Shown here one piece after another: positions 1 through 6,593 of a DNA stretch of 19,782 nt. The stretch's first letter is position 1. Each line of letters opens with the position of its first letter. The stretch lies in contig JAFGSP010000173.1 of assembly GCA_016934775.1 (NCBI GenBank), forward strand, positions 1 through 19,782, given 5' to 3'. Under the pieces are notes generated by a model that was not told the origin of the DNA, ran no database searches, and saw nothing but the letters and a program-made list of their open reading frames with translations. The position numbers were made by a program, and so were the translations under genes. Source of the stretch: Candidatus Woesearchaeota archaeon. Lineage in GTDB: Archaea > Nanobdellota > Nanobdellia > Woesearchaeales > GW2011-AR15.

Positions 1-6
1 AATTCC

Positions 7-1296
7 CTACATCCAGTTAATCCTCAGGAAATGTGTGGCGCATGACATGCACGGGTCGTATGCCCGGACTATCTTCTCCATCTCAAGAGCCATCTTTTCT
101 TTGCTTAATGTAATATTCTGCTCCACGAAATGCCTTAGGTCATGCTCTATGTTTATCTGGTTCTGCTGCGTGGGCGTTATGACATCTGCATGGGTTATCA
201 TGCCCTTTTCATCTATGTCCAGCTTGTAGTAAAGTGTCCCCCTCGGAGCTTCAACTACACCTACGCCTGAGCAATTCTTCGGAGGGATTATCTGCAGCCT
301 CTCTGGCTGGAACTTCGTGTTTTCCAATATGTCGATTGAATGGTCTATGGCATGCAGTATCTCTATTGCCTGGGCGAGGTTGTTGTCGAACACATTCTCG
401 CTCGGGAACCATTTCAGGAATTCTGCTGCGTCTTTTTTTGTGTTCAAGTGGAGCGCGTCTTTGTTTATGTTAAGCCTTGCAAGAGATCCCACAAAATAGT
501 TTCCTTCCCTGAAATTATAGCCGGTAGCTGTGGAATAAGGTATCACTACACGCTCAAGATGCTCCATATAATGCCCTTTCTCTATGCAGTCATTGGCAGA
601 TGTGCATATTGGGCCGTCCATAAAACTGAAATCCTTTGATTTCTGGCATACAAAGGTTGTCTTTCTCTTGAGCTCAGCAGGCCATTCCTGGAACACTTTC
701 ATCAGGTTGAATATCTTCGGCCTTATGTCTTTCAGTTCTCCAATTATCTTTTTCACGCCATCTTCTTCCGGGATCTTTGTGAATCCGCCGACCATAGGGT
801 ATGGCGCATGGACAGACCTTCCTGCAACAAGCTTTGCCAGGTTGTTTCCAACTGTTTTTATTGCAAAAGCCTCATGCACCCTGTCTGCCTGCTTCGGATC
901 ATTTTGGTCGAATTCAAGTATGGAATCTTTGCCGAACACATCAGGCATGGAGAAAAAATAAAGGTGGAGCGCATGGTCCCTTATCATCAGCCCGTATGTT
1001 GTCAGTTTTCTCAGGATCTCCAGCTGTGGGCTTGCCTTGAACTCCAGGGCGTTTTCTACAGCCTGGATGCAGCAGAGCAAGTGGGAGACACTGCATGTTC
1101 CGCATATCCTCGACATCAAAGAAGGGGCTGCTATGAATGGTTTTCCTTCTATTGCCTTTGTATAGAATCTCTTGTTTTCAACTATCTTAAAATGCAGTTC
1201 TTCTACTTTTCCCTGCCTTATCTTTAAGTCAAGCTGGCCATGGCCCTCTATCTTTGTGATTTTCTCGATTTTCAGGTCCATTTCTACGTTATCCAT
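7..1296 (-). CDS. [NiFe] hydrogenase large (alpha) subunit, cytosolic group 3-like
   Basis: This is the catalytic subunit of a [NiFe] hydrogenase, which interconverts H2 with protons and electrons. The 429-residue protein carries both nickel-binding motifs. The N-terminal one is RICGTCSVSH (residues 63-72, ligands C65 and C68) and the C-terminal one is DPCMSCATH (414-422, ligands C416 and C419). Seven residues, FLRINWM, follow His422. In this family a maturation endopeptidase removes the tail after that position, so a HycI/HyaD-type protease is expected elsewhere in the genome. No signal peptide is visible, which fits a soluble group 3 (sulfhydrogenase-like) enzyme. The start codon overlaps the end of the small-subunit gene by 8 bp, so the two are translationally coupled. 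The stop is only 6 bp from the window edge and the operon may continue leftwards. The assignment to [NiFe] hydrogenase is firm; the exact subgroup (3b or 3d) is inferred. Confidence 0.95.
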   Translation of the reverse strand: MDNVEMDLKIEKITKIEGHGQLDLKIRQGKVEELHFKIVENKRFYTKAIEGKPFIAAPSLMSRICGTCSVSHLLCCIQAVENALEFKASPQLEILRKLTTYGLMIRDHALHLYFFSMPDVFGKDSILEFDQNDPKQADRVHEAFAIKTVGNNLAKLVAGRSVHAPYPMVGGFTKIPEEDGVKKIIGELKDIRPKIFNLMKVFQEWPAELKRKTTFVCQKSKDFSFMDGPICTSANDCIEKGHYMEHLERVVIPYSTATGYNFREGNYFVGSLARLNINKDALHLNTKKDAAEFLKWFPSENVFDNNLAQAIEILHAIDHSIDILENTKFQPERLQIIPPKNCSGVGVVEAPRGTLYYKLDIDEKGMITHADVITPTQQNQINIEHDLRHFVEQNITLSKEKMALEMEKIVRAYDPCMSCATHFLRINWM

Positions 1297-1777
1297 TTAC
1301 AACACCAAATTCTTTTAGATATTTTGTGAGCACAGCCATGAATGCCTCTTCGCTCATGGGACACCCGTCCACTTCGTCATCTACTTCCACGACTTCCCTG
1401 ACTGTCTTTACTTTCTCAGCCAGGCCCCAGGCTGTTATGAAGGGCTGGATCCTTTTTTTCTTTTCTTCATTGAACTCATTCCTGTGATTAGATGGGTTGC
1501 CTTTTACAGCGCATGAGCCGATGGCGACTATTCTCTTCGAGACTTCCCTTATTTTCTTCAACTCTTCGGCATCTTTATCGCTGGCTATCGCGCCTTCGAT
1601 AAAAGAAACATCAATGTCCGAGAGCTCGTTCTTGGACTGCAGCACTGTGGCATGCCTGAATTCAAGAAGGGGAAGCCATTCCTGGTAATGCTCATTCAAC
1701 AATTCAACAAAAACAACTGTATTGTCCTCGCAGCATGAGAAGGAGAACCAACCGATTTTTAGTTTTTTTTCTGCCAT
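1289..1777 (-). CDS. [NiFe] hydrogenase small (delta) subunit
   Basis: This is the electron-transfer small subunit (NADH:ubiquinone oxidoreductase 20 kDa family), which holds the [4Fe-4S] cluster next to the NiFe site. It is short (162 residues), like the single-cluster small subunits of group 3 enzymes. Cluster-region cysteines are in SFSCCEDN (near the N-terminus), GSCAVKG and DGCPMS. The canonical first CxxC is replaced by adjacent Cys-Cys followed by Glu-Asp. I place the start at the ATG of MAEKKLKIGW (codon 1775-1777), although the frame stays open to another ATG at 1798. A TATA-like TTTTAAAAA (1800-1808) is centred 27 bp upstream of 1777, which predicts a leaderless transcript there, and an ATG at 1798 would fall before transcription starts. 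It precedes and overlaps the large-subunit gene. No beta (Fe-S) or gamma (diaphorase) subunit adjoins it here. Confidence 0.9.
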   Translation of the reverse strand: MAEKKLKIGWFSFSCCEDNTVVFVELLNEHYQEWLPLLEFRHATVLQSKNELSDIDVSFIEGAIASDKDAEELKKIREVSKRIVAIGSCAVKGNPSNHRNEFNEEKKKRIQPFITAWGLAEKVKTVREVVEVDDEVDGCPMSEEAFMAVLTKYLKEFGVVNG

Positions 1778-1799
1778 GATCATACTGATTTGCTGCATG

Positions 1800-1808
1800 T
1801 TTTTAAAA
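1800..1808 (-). promoter_or_regulatory. TATA box of hydrogenase operon
   Basis: On the minus strand this reads TTTTAAAAA and is centred about 27 bp before the chosen start at 1777. That is the normal archaeal TATA-to-start distance for a leaderless message. It is one half of a divergent promoter region shared with the DsbA-like gene. Confidence 0.55.
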
Positions 1809-1851
1809 TTTGCTGTGCATCATGAACTATTTTGATAGAAAGATTATTCAT

Positions 1852-1864
1852 AAATTATAAATAC
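1852..1864 (+). promoter_or_regulatory. TATA box of dsbA-like/ldh operon
   Basis: AAATTATAAATAC is centred about 30 bp upstream of the ATG at 1889. Its position argues that the in-frame TTG at 1832 lies upstream of the transcript start and is not the translation start. Confidence 0.5.
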
Positions 1865-1888
1865 CTCCTGCCCCTCCAGAAAAAGAGA

Positions 1889-2806
1889 ATGATATGCTTC
1901 CTTGCCCTGATAGTGTTCAGCATCCTTGGGATATTTAGCATAAGCTATAGAAAGCTGGCCCTTACTGCATTTGACTGTGTATTCAGGAGAGTAACATTTA
2001 GGCCGTGCCAGGCAGGCATGGACAGGAAGCTGAGGAACAGGCTTGTCGGCCTGATCTCCAGAAAGAACGTGAAGCTTGCAGGGCTTGTCGTGAAGCATTT
2101 TGAATTCATCTCCTGGATATTTACGTTCCTGCTGATTGCTTCCATATTTTTCTCTGCAAGAGGGATTTATTTTTATGTTATGTATGGCAATTGCAATGGG
2201 CAGGAGTCTGATGAATTCTGCATTTTTGACGCGTTGCATCCCGGAGAGGAAGCATCCTGCACAGACCCTTCTTTGATACAAAGCAATGATAATTTTATCA
2301 AACCTGGACCAGATGATGATCCTTTTATTGGTCCTGAAGATGCAAAAGTGACCATTATTGAATTTGGATGTTATGCATGTCCTTATACAAAAAAAGCCGA
2401 ACCTGTTGTCAAAGAGATTTTGAGAAAATATGATGGAAAGGTAAAATATGTTTTCAGAGATTTCCCTCTTCCTTCCCATAATAATTCATGGACATGGGCT
2501 CTTGCTCCGGAATGCGCCGGAGAAAAATACTGGAAACTCCATGGTGCATTATTTGATAATCAGGAGAAATTATCATCTGAAGAAGACCTTGTTGCGCTTG
2601 CGGAAGAGATAGGCCTCGACACTGATGGATTCAGGGAATGCCTTAGGTCTGCGGAATCTGCTGATGAAGTTGAGAAAGATTTTGAAGACGGAAAAAATGC
2701 AGGTGTATATGGCACCCCTACTTTTTTTATCAATGACGAGGTAGTTGTAGGGCCGAAGCCGTTCAGGTATTTCAAAAATATTATTGATGGAGAATTGAAA
2801 AAATGA
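1889..2806 (+). CDS. Membrane-anchored DsbA-like thiol oxidoreductase
   Basis: This is a 305-residue thioredoxin-fold protein of the DsbA/Thioredoxin_4 type, expected to make or shuffle disulfides outside the membrane. Two N-terminal hydrophobic segments (residues about 3-19 and 72-98) flank a basic loop with FRPC. A Cys-containing linker follows (C102, C111, C124), then the catalytic domain from about residue 150. The active site is CYAC (161-164), preceded by the strand VTIIEFG, and the cis-proline loop is YGTPTFFIN. The start was set at the ATG at 1889, not the upstream in-frame TTG (1832), because of the TATA box at 1852-1864. The last four bases overlap the lactate dehydrogenase start (ATGA), so the genes are co-translated. 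The neighbouring pilus locus encodes exported proteins with paired cysteines that are plausible clients; that link is inferred. Family assignment is confident, direction (oxidase or reductase) is not. Confidence 0.85.
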   Translation: MICFLALIVFSILGIFSISYRKLALTAFDCVFRRVTFRPCQAGMDRKLRNRLVGLISRKNVKLAGLVVKHFEFISWIFTFLLIASIFFSARGIYFYVMYGNCNGQESDEFCIFDALHPGEEASCTDPSLIQSNDNFIKPGPDDDPFIGPEDAKVTIIEFGCYACPYTKKAEPVVKEILRKYDGKVKYVFRDFPLPSHNNSWTWALAPECAGEKYWKLHGALFDNQEKLSSEEDLVALAEEIGLDTDGFRECLRSAESADEVEKDFEDGKNAGVYGTPTFFINDEVVVGPKPFRYFKNIIDGELKK

Positions 2807-3735
2807 AATCACTAAACAATAAAGTTGCGATTATAGGGGCAGGATATGTAGGAAGCACTGCTGCATATTCTCTGTTCATAGATGGAGTTGCCAGAGAGAT
2901 AGCCCTGATAGATGTAAATAAAGAAAAAGCCCATGGAGAAGCCCTTGATCTTGAGCACGGAAATCTTTTCACCCCATACACTAAAGTAACTTATGGAAGC
3001 GATTATGAGTTATGCAAAGGTGCTGATATTGTGGTTGTGACTGCAGGAGCAAACCAGAAGCCGGGCGAGACAAGGCTTGATCTCACAAAAAAAAATGTCG
3101 CAATACTGAGAGAGATGATACCAAACATATTGAAACACAATAATTCTTGTATAATCCTAATGGTAGCAAACCCTCTTGATGTGCTGACCTACCTGGCTCT
3201 CAAGACATCAAATCTTCCTGAAAAAAGGGTATTCGGAACAGGAACTATACTGGATACTGCAAGATTCAGGCAGTATCTCGGGTCTTATTATAATGTCAAT
3301 CCGCAGAGTGTGCATGCTTATATACTTGGAGAGCATGGAGATTCTGAGTTCCCTGTATGGAGCTCAGCCAATATAGCAGGCATAAGGCTGAAGGATTTTG
3401 ACAGATATGATAAAAAAGAGCTGGATAATATTTTCATGAAGACGAAAAACGCAGCTTATGAGATAATCTCAAGAAAAGGGGCCACATATTATGCCATCGG
3501 ACTGGCAGTCACAAAAATAGTAAGGACTATCCTCAAAGACCAGCACGAGATATTGCCTTTGTCCTGTCTTGTGAATGATTATTATGGTGTTGATGGTGTG
3601 TGCCTGAGCATGCCTGTGGTGCTGTCAAGATCAGGTATCCAGAAAAAGATAAAATTACACCTTAATAATACTGAGAAGAATCTTCTGAAAAAATCTGCTA
3701 AAATAATTAAAGAGACAATAAAAGAATGTTTTTAA
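2803..3735 (+). CDS. ldh: L-lactate dehydrogenase
   Basis: This NAD-dependent 2-hydroxyacid dehydrogenase (310 residues, normal family length) reduces pyruvate to lactate and regenerates NAD+. The Rossmann motif is GAGYVGS (12-18). Asp37 at the end of the second strand (ALIDVN) favours NADH over NADPH. The substrate loop reads GANQKPGETR: Gln85 sits at the position (102 in standard numbering) that is Gln in lactate and Arg in malate dehydrogenases, and Arg91 is the loop arginine. The catalytic pair is Asp151 with Arg154 (LDTARFR) and His178 (GEHGDSEFPVW). The start overlaps the DsbA-like gene by 4 bp, an unusual partner for a cytosolic glycolytic enzyme. It suggests fermentation to lactate as a sink for reducing equivalents, alongside the divergent hydrogenase. 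Malate dehydrogenase was considered and set aside because of Gln85. Confidence 0.93.
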   Translation: MKSLNNKVAIIGAGYVGSTAAYSLFIDGVAREIALIDVNKEKAHGEALDLEHGNLFTPYTKVTYGSDYELCKGADIVVVTAGANQKPGETRLDLTKKNVAILREMIPNILKHNNSCIILMVANPLDVLTYLALKTSNLPEKRVFGTGTILDTARFRQYLGSYYNVNPQSVHAYILGEHGDSEFPVWSSANIAGIRLKDFDRYDKKELDNIFMKTKNAAYEIISRKGATYYAIGLAVTKIVRTILKDQHEILPLSCLVNDYYGVDGVCLSMPVVLSRSGIQKKIKLHLNNTEKNLLKKSAKIIKETIKECF

Positions 3736-3751
3736 CTAGGATATTTCGATA

Positions 3752-3761
3752 TTTTTATATA
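3752..3761 (+). promoter_or_regulatory. TATA box of flavoprotein reductase gene
   Basis: TTTTTATATA lies just after the ldh stop. A start of transcription about 25 bp downstream would give a leader of roughly 45 nt before the ATG at 3829, so this gene can be expressed independently of ldh. Confidence 0.45.
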
Positions 3762-3804
3762 GTACCAAACATGAGCATTTATCCATAACTAAACAATAAA
3801 ACAA

Positions 3805-3810
3805 GGAGGG
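3805..3810 (+). promoter_or_regulatory. Strong but misplaced Shine-Dalgarno GGAGGG
   Basis: GGAGGG is an excellent archaeal ribosome-binding site but ends 18 nt before the ATG at 3829, too far for direct use. The intervening bases contain a five-codon frame, ATT ATC AAG ATA AAA, ending in a TGA (3830-3832) that overlaps the ATG as ATGA. The real start is still judged to be 3829, because the upstream in-frame codons offer no ATG, GTG or TTG. Confidence 0.4.
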
Positions 3811-3828
3811 TTTTATTATCAAGATAAA

Positions 3829-4524
3829 ATGATACACAAAGCAAAGATACTGGAAATAATCGAGGAGACGCATGACACCAAAAGCATAAAGTTTGAAAAG
3901 CCTGAAGGATTCAATTATAAGCCAGGGCAATATTGCATCTTTGACCACAGGGCAAACGGCGAGATAATAAAAAGATCATATTCGCTGTCTTCGTCTCCGA
4001 CAGAAGATTTTCTTATGATAACAGTAAAGCATATCCCTAACGGGATTATGTCTACTCACCTCCATCAGGTCGGTCCGGGAGATGTGCTTGATTTTGTGGG
4101 GCCTGTCGGAAAATTTGTATTTGAAGAATCTATGAAAAAAGTCGTGCTGGTCGCTGGCGGCTCAGGAATATCTCCATTCAGGGGGATGTCTGAATACATA
4201 ATTGATAAGAAACTTGACACTCAAGTAATAATTATCTATGGGTCAAGGACTCCGAAGGACATAATATTGCAGTCTACCCTGGAAAAATACAACCAAGAGC
4301 ATGACAACATCAGACTGTTCCTTACTGTGGACCACCCTGATGATGGCTGGAAGTTCCACCAGGGTTTCATAAGCATTGATTTCATAAGGGAAGCTATAAA
4401 AGGGAATCTGCAGGATTATATCTATTTCCTGATAGGGCCGCCTCTGATGGTTACGTCTGTGAAAGATGCGCTTATGAAAGCAGGCCTGCCTGAAGAGATT
4501 ATCCTGCTTGATGCCTGGGGATAA
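3829..4524 (+). CDS. Ferredoxin-NAD(P)H reductase-type flavoprotein
   Basis: This 231-residue protein combines an FAD-binding beta barrel and an NAD(P)-binding domain of the ferredoxin-NADP+ reductase superfamily. RSYSLSS near residue 50 is the FAD motif (RxYSxxS), GGSGISPF near 110 contacts the nucleotide pyrophosphate, and IIYGSR and IGPPLMV are typical of the second domain. No cysteine cluster follows at the C-terminus, which ends LLDAWG, so the [2Fe-2S] domain of the HydG/GltD-associated or dihydroorotate dehydrogenase K types is absent. It resembles the gamma (diaphorase) subunit of group 3b hydrogenases, though it is shorter and sits about 2.5 kb away on the opposite strand. It could pass electrons between NAD(P)H and the hydrogenase or a ferredoxin; that partner is inferred. 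A T-rich tract follows the stop. Confidence 0.82.
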   Translation: MIHKAKILEIIEETHDTKSIKFEKPEGFNYKPGQYCIFDHRANGEIIKRSYSLSSSPTEDFLMITVKHIPNGIMSTHLHQVGPGDVLDFVGPVGKFVFEESMKKVVLVAGGSGISPFRGMSEYIIDKKLDTQVIIIYGSRTPKDIILQSTLEKYNQEHDNIRLFLTVDHPDDGWKFHQGFISIDFIREAIKGNLQDYIYFLIGPPLMVTSVKDALMKAGLPEEIILLDAWG

Positions 4525-4529
4525 ACTAG

Positions 4530-4545
4530 TTTTTTCTTATTCTTT
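4530..4545 (+). terminator. T-rich archaeal terminator
   Basis: TTTTTTCTTATTCTTT begins 5 bp after the flavoprotein stop codon. Pyrimidine-rich runs like this are sufficient to stop archaeal RNA polymerase. Confidence 0.5.
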
Positions 4546-4579
4546 AAATTCTTTTGATTTTAACATCGCCCTAATTTGC

Positions 4580-4645
4580 CCCATTATAATGCATTATAAT
4601 GGGTGTTATAATGCGTTATAATGCATTATGTAATGCATTATAATG
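4580..4645. repeat. Array of palindromic CATTATAATG units
   Basis: Perfect copies of the self-complementary decamer CATTATAATG lie at 4582-4591, 4592-4601 and 4636-4645. Degenerate copies lie at 4604-4613 and 4614-4623, and a 12-base variant CATTATGTAATG at 4624-4635. Bases 4580-4603 form a perfect 24-bp palindrome with a GGG/CCC clamp. Bases 4614-4645 form a 32-bp palindrome broken at only a few positions. The array fills the gap between two convergent genes and lies 23 bp past the 3' end of the winged-helix gene. It could be an operator, a bidirectional terminator or cruciform, or a small-RNA template; nothing in the sequence decides between them. Confidence 0.85.
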
Positions 4646-4668
4646 ACATATAATATAGACGAGAAACC

Positions 4669-5391
4669 TTAATTCAGGTTATATAAGGTTTTTACAAGCT
4701 CAGAATTCTTTATGCTGAATATCTTGCTGCCAGAAGCTGTTGTAAATTCATCGATTATATTCTTCTTCGATTTCAGGGAATTCATATACACCCTTACTGA
4801 ATTGATTGATTTTTTCAGCTTATCGGCGATATCCTGATAGGTCATCGGACCATTGGCATTGAACAAAAGGTTGAGCAACTCTGTCTCCGGGTTTGTCAGC
4901 TCAACAGCAGGGGTTGTGTGGACAGGCAAATCATGATTATTAAAATCAGTGTCTCTCATTAAGATATTCGAGACTGGCTCAGGCCTTGACTCTATTTTTT
5001 CAAGCAGCTCCTTCTTCAGTGCCTCGTTTTCTTGTCTGGCCTGATTTAATTTAAGGTTTATATACTCAGAAAAGGTATGGTGATAAGCCTGAAAATCATT
5101 TTTCAGGGACCTTTTCAGGCTGTTTCTCAACTCATTAATCTCGTGTTTCATCTTATTGTGGCTGTTGTTAAGATAGTCTATCCAGCTAGAGAGGTTTGTC
5201 AGGCTATCAAGAATCTCTTTTTTATGCTTCGTGTTGCTGTGCTTGATATCTGAAGCGAACTTGTGCAGGTCCCTGCTATATTCATGAAGGTGCTTTATCC
5301 ACCTGTCCTGCTTATTGAGCTCTTCTTTTAGAGAGTGTATCTCACTATCTGTATGATTAGATGGCCCAAACAAATTTCCTCTTCTCTCCAT
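4669..5391 (-). CDS. Coiled-coil winged-helix DNA-binding protein
   Basis: I do not recognise a named family. The 240-residue protein has a long charged helical region (about residues 15-135) with coiled-coil character and an Asn/His-rich linker (about 138-165). A C-terminal winged-helix-like domain spans about 168-238: LLNLLFNANGPMTYQDIADK, then a recognition-helix candidate SINSVRVYMNSLK and a basic wing. This order is what one expects of a dimeric or oligomeric DNA-binding regulator. The C-terminal part resembles MarR/ArsR-type helix-turn-helix folds that scan promoters. Its stop codon lies 23 bp from the palindrome array, a tempting binding target, though the array is downstream of the gene and not at its promoter. 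The start at 5391 is supported by a TATA-like element about 25 bp upstream, giving a leaderless message. Function is inferred from architecture only. Confidence 0.7.
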   Translation of the reverse strand: MERRGNLFGPSNHTDSEIHSLKEELNKQDRWIKHLHEYSRDLHKFASDIKHSNTKHKKEILDSLTNLSSWIDYLNNSHNKMKHEINELRNSLKRSLKNDFQAYHHTFSEYINLKLNQARQENEALKKELLEKIESRPEPVSNILMRDTDFNNHDLPVHTTPAVELTNPETELLNLLFNANGPMTYQDIADKLKKSINSVRVYMNSLKSKKNIIDEFTTASGSKIFSIKNSELVKTLYNLN

Positions 5392-5412
5392 AGGCCTAAC
5401 AAGGGTAGTTAT

Positions 5413-5422
5413 TGTTTATAAT
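5413..5422. promoter_or_regulatory. Shared divergent TATA element
   Basis: TGTTTATAAT reads as a TATA box in both directions. Towards the left it is about 25 bp from the start at 5391. Towards the right it lies about 50 bp before the start at 5472. Expression of the winged-helix protein and the sulfur-carrier/thiolase pair may therefore compete or be linked. Confidence 0.45.
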
Positions 5423-5471
5423 ATTTTCTAATTTCACAGCCTTAATAAAGGAATCAAGAATCCTATCCTGC

Positions 5472-5666
5472 ATGAATATCTATTTGGCGAAAGAAAACAA
5501 GAGTCTAAAGAGAAAATACTCAGGAAAAATGAGAAATTTATTGTCCTTGCTGAATATCAGCCCCTGTACTGTTATCGTAATCAGGAAGGAGAAGGTGATA
5601 ACTGAGGAAGATGTGTTGTCAGATACAGATTCTATTAAAGTGTTGAGCGTCGTAAGCGGTGGTTGA
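5472..5666 (+). CDS. Ubiquitin-like sulfur carrier (ThiS/MoaD/TtuB type)
   Basis: This is a 64-residue small protein with the features of a beta-grasp sulfur carrier. It has a first strand NIYLAKENKSLKRKYSG, a helix MRNLLSLLNISP, strands TVIVIRKEKVITEEDVL, and a C-terminal tail IKVLSVVSGG ending in the Gly-Gly that is adenylated and thiocarboxylated in this family. The length matches ThiS/SAMP-type proteins. The start at 5472 was preferred over an in-frame ATG at 5412, which would lie upstream of the TATA element at 5413-5422 and add an atypical extension. The stop TGA directly abuts the ATG of the tRNA thiolase gene (TGAATG), so it most likely supplies activated sulfur to that enzyme, as TtuB does for TtuA. 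An E1-like activating enzyme is not seen in the window. Confidence 0.8.
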   Translation: MNIYLAKENKSLKRKYSGKMRNLLSLLNISPCTVIVIRKEKVITEEDVLSDTDSIKVLSVVSGG

Positions 5667-6542
5667 ATGGATTGCTCATTATGTAAACAGCCGGCTGTAT
5701 CTGTCTCTCCCTGCTATTGCAAAGAACACTTCATAGCTTATTTTGAGAATAAGGTAGCTACAACAATAAAAAGATTCAAGCTGCTTAAAAAATCAGAAAA
5801 AGCGGGTGTCGCTGTATCTGGAGGAAAGGATTCGCTTTCCCTGCTTTATCTTCTCCACAAGTCCGGATATAATGTGACTGCCCTGGCTGTTGATGAAGGA
5901 ATAAAAGGATATAGGGAAAAAACAATAAAAAAAATGGTCTCTTTCTGCAAAAAAAGAAAAATCAGATTCAAAGTAAGTTCGTTCAGGGAGGAATTCGGCA
6001 AACCCCTGGATGACATGTTAAAAAACAAAGAAGTCCGGCCTTGCACTGTGTGCGGAATCCTGAGGAGGCAGCTCCTAAATAAGATGTCAAGGCAGTTTGA
6101 TGTGTTGGCTACAGGCCATAATATGGATGATGAAGCTCAGGCCGTAATGATGAATCTTTTGAAAGGCAGCACTGAATTAATGAAAAGGCAGGGCCCTGTC
6201 TCCGGAGCCATAAAAATCAAGAGATTCACAAAAAGAATAAAGCCATTTTATTATTGCGGCGAAAAAGAGGTGATGATTTATTCATTCCTAAATGGAATTA
6301 TCACTGAATTCGCCGAATGTCCAAACATCGGGTTGTCTTTCAGGCTCAGGATAAAAGAAAGCATGAATGAGATTGAGACAAGATATCCTGGAACCAAAAA
6401 AAACACCTTAGACTGGTTCATAAAACGCAAAGATGGCTTTCTCCAACAATCAAGTAAGGAAAATATCTGTGAGAGGTGCGGAGAACCATCTGCAAACAAT
6501 GTGTGCAACTCGTGCCGTCTGGTGCAGAACATTTGCGCATGA
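5667..6542 (+). CDS. tRNA 2-thiouridine synthetase, TtuA/Ncs6 family
   Basis: This 291-residue PP-loop ATPase transfers sulfur to a tRNA uridine after adenylating it. The order of elements matches TtuA/Ncs6. There is an N-terminal zinc knuckle (C3, C6, C16, with C18 or H21), the PP-loop SGGKDS (51-56), and the central pair CTVC (126-129). GHNMDDEAQ (150-158) follows, then Cys218 in AECPN, and a C-terminal zinc knuckle CERCGEPSANNVCNSC. In TtuA the central CxxC and the later Cys hold a catalytic [4Fe-4S] cluster, so the same is expected here. The substrate could be U54 in the T-loop (TtuA, thermostability) or U34 in the anticodon (Ncs6); the sequence alone does not separate them. It abuts the gene for a Gly-Gly sulfur carrier, its likely donor. 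A TATA box follows before the next gene. Confidence 0.9.
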   Translation: MDCSLCKQPAVSVSPCYCKEHFIAYFENKVATTIKRFKLLKKSEKAGVAVSGGKDSLSLLYLLHKSGYNVTALAVDEGIKGYREKTIKKMVSFCKKRKIRFKVSSFREEFGKPLDDMLKNKEVRPCTVCGILRRQLLNKMSRQFDVLATGHNMDDEAQAVMMNLLKGSTELMKRQGPVSGAIKIKRFTKRIKPFYYCGEKEVMIYSFLNGIITEFAECPNIGLSFRLRIKESMNEIETRYPGTKKNTLDWFIKRKDGFLQQSSKENICERCGEPSANNVCNSCRLVQNICA

Positions 6543-6553
6543 CAGTGCATAAT

Positions 6554-6562
6554 TTTATAAAT
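6554..6562 (+). promoter_or_regulatory. TATA box of p30 gene
   Basis: TTTATAAAT lies in the 51-bp gap after the thiolase gene. A GAGG motif at 6585-6588 then precedes the ATG at 6594 by 5 nt, so this message probably has a very short leader. Confidence 0.45.
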
Positions 6563-6593
6563 TTTATATGGTTGACTAGCTAATGAGGACAAA

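Noticed and set aside
1778..1798. Upstream ATG at 1798 for the hydrogenase small subunit
   Set aside because: It falls between the TATA box and the predicted transcript start, and homologous proteins begin close to the KLKIGWFS strand.
1844..2479. A 211-codon open frame on the minus strand
   Set aside because: It lies wholly antisense to the DsbA-like gene, whose protein has clear active-site motifs. Its own translation has no recognisable domain.
2803..3735. Malate dehydrogenase instead of lactate dehydrogenase
   Set aside because: The substrate-specificity loop has Gln85 where malate dehydrogenases have Arg.
4580..4645. CRISPR array
   Set aside because: The units are 10-12 bp palindromes in direct tandem with no unique spacers, and no cas genes are present.
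5412..5471. Upstream ATG at 5412 for the sulfur carrier
   Set aside because: It overlaps the TATA element and adds 20 residues unlike the family. The ATG at 5472 gives the normal length.
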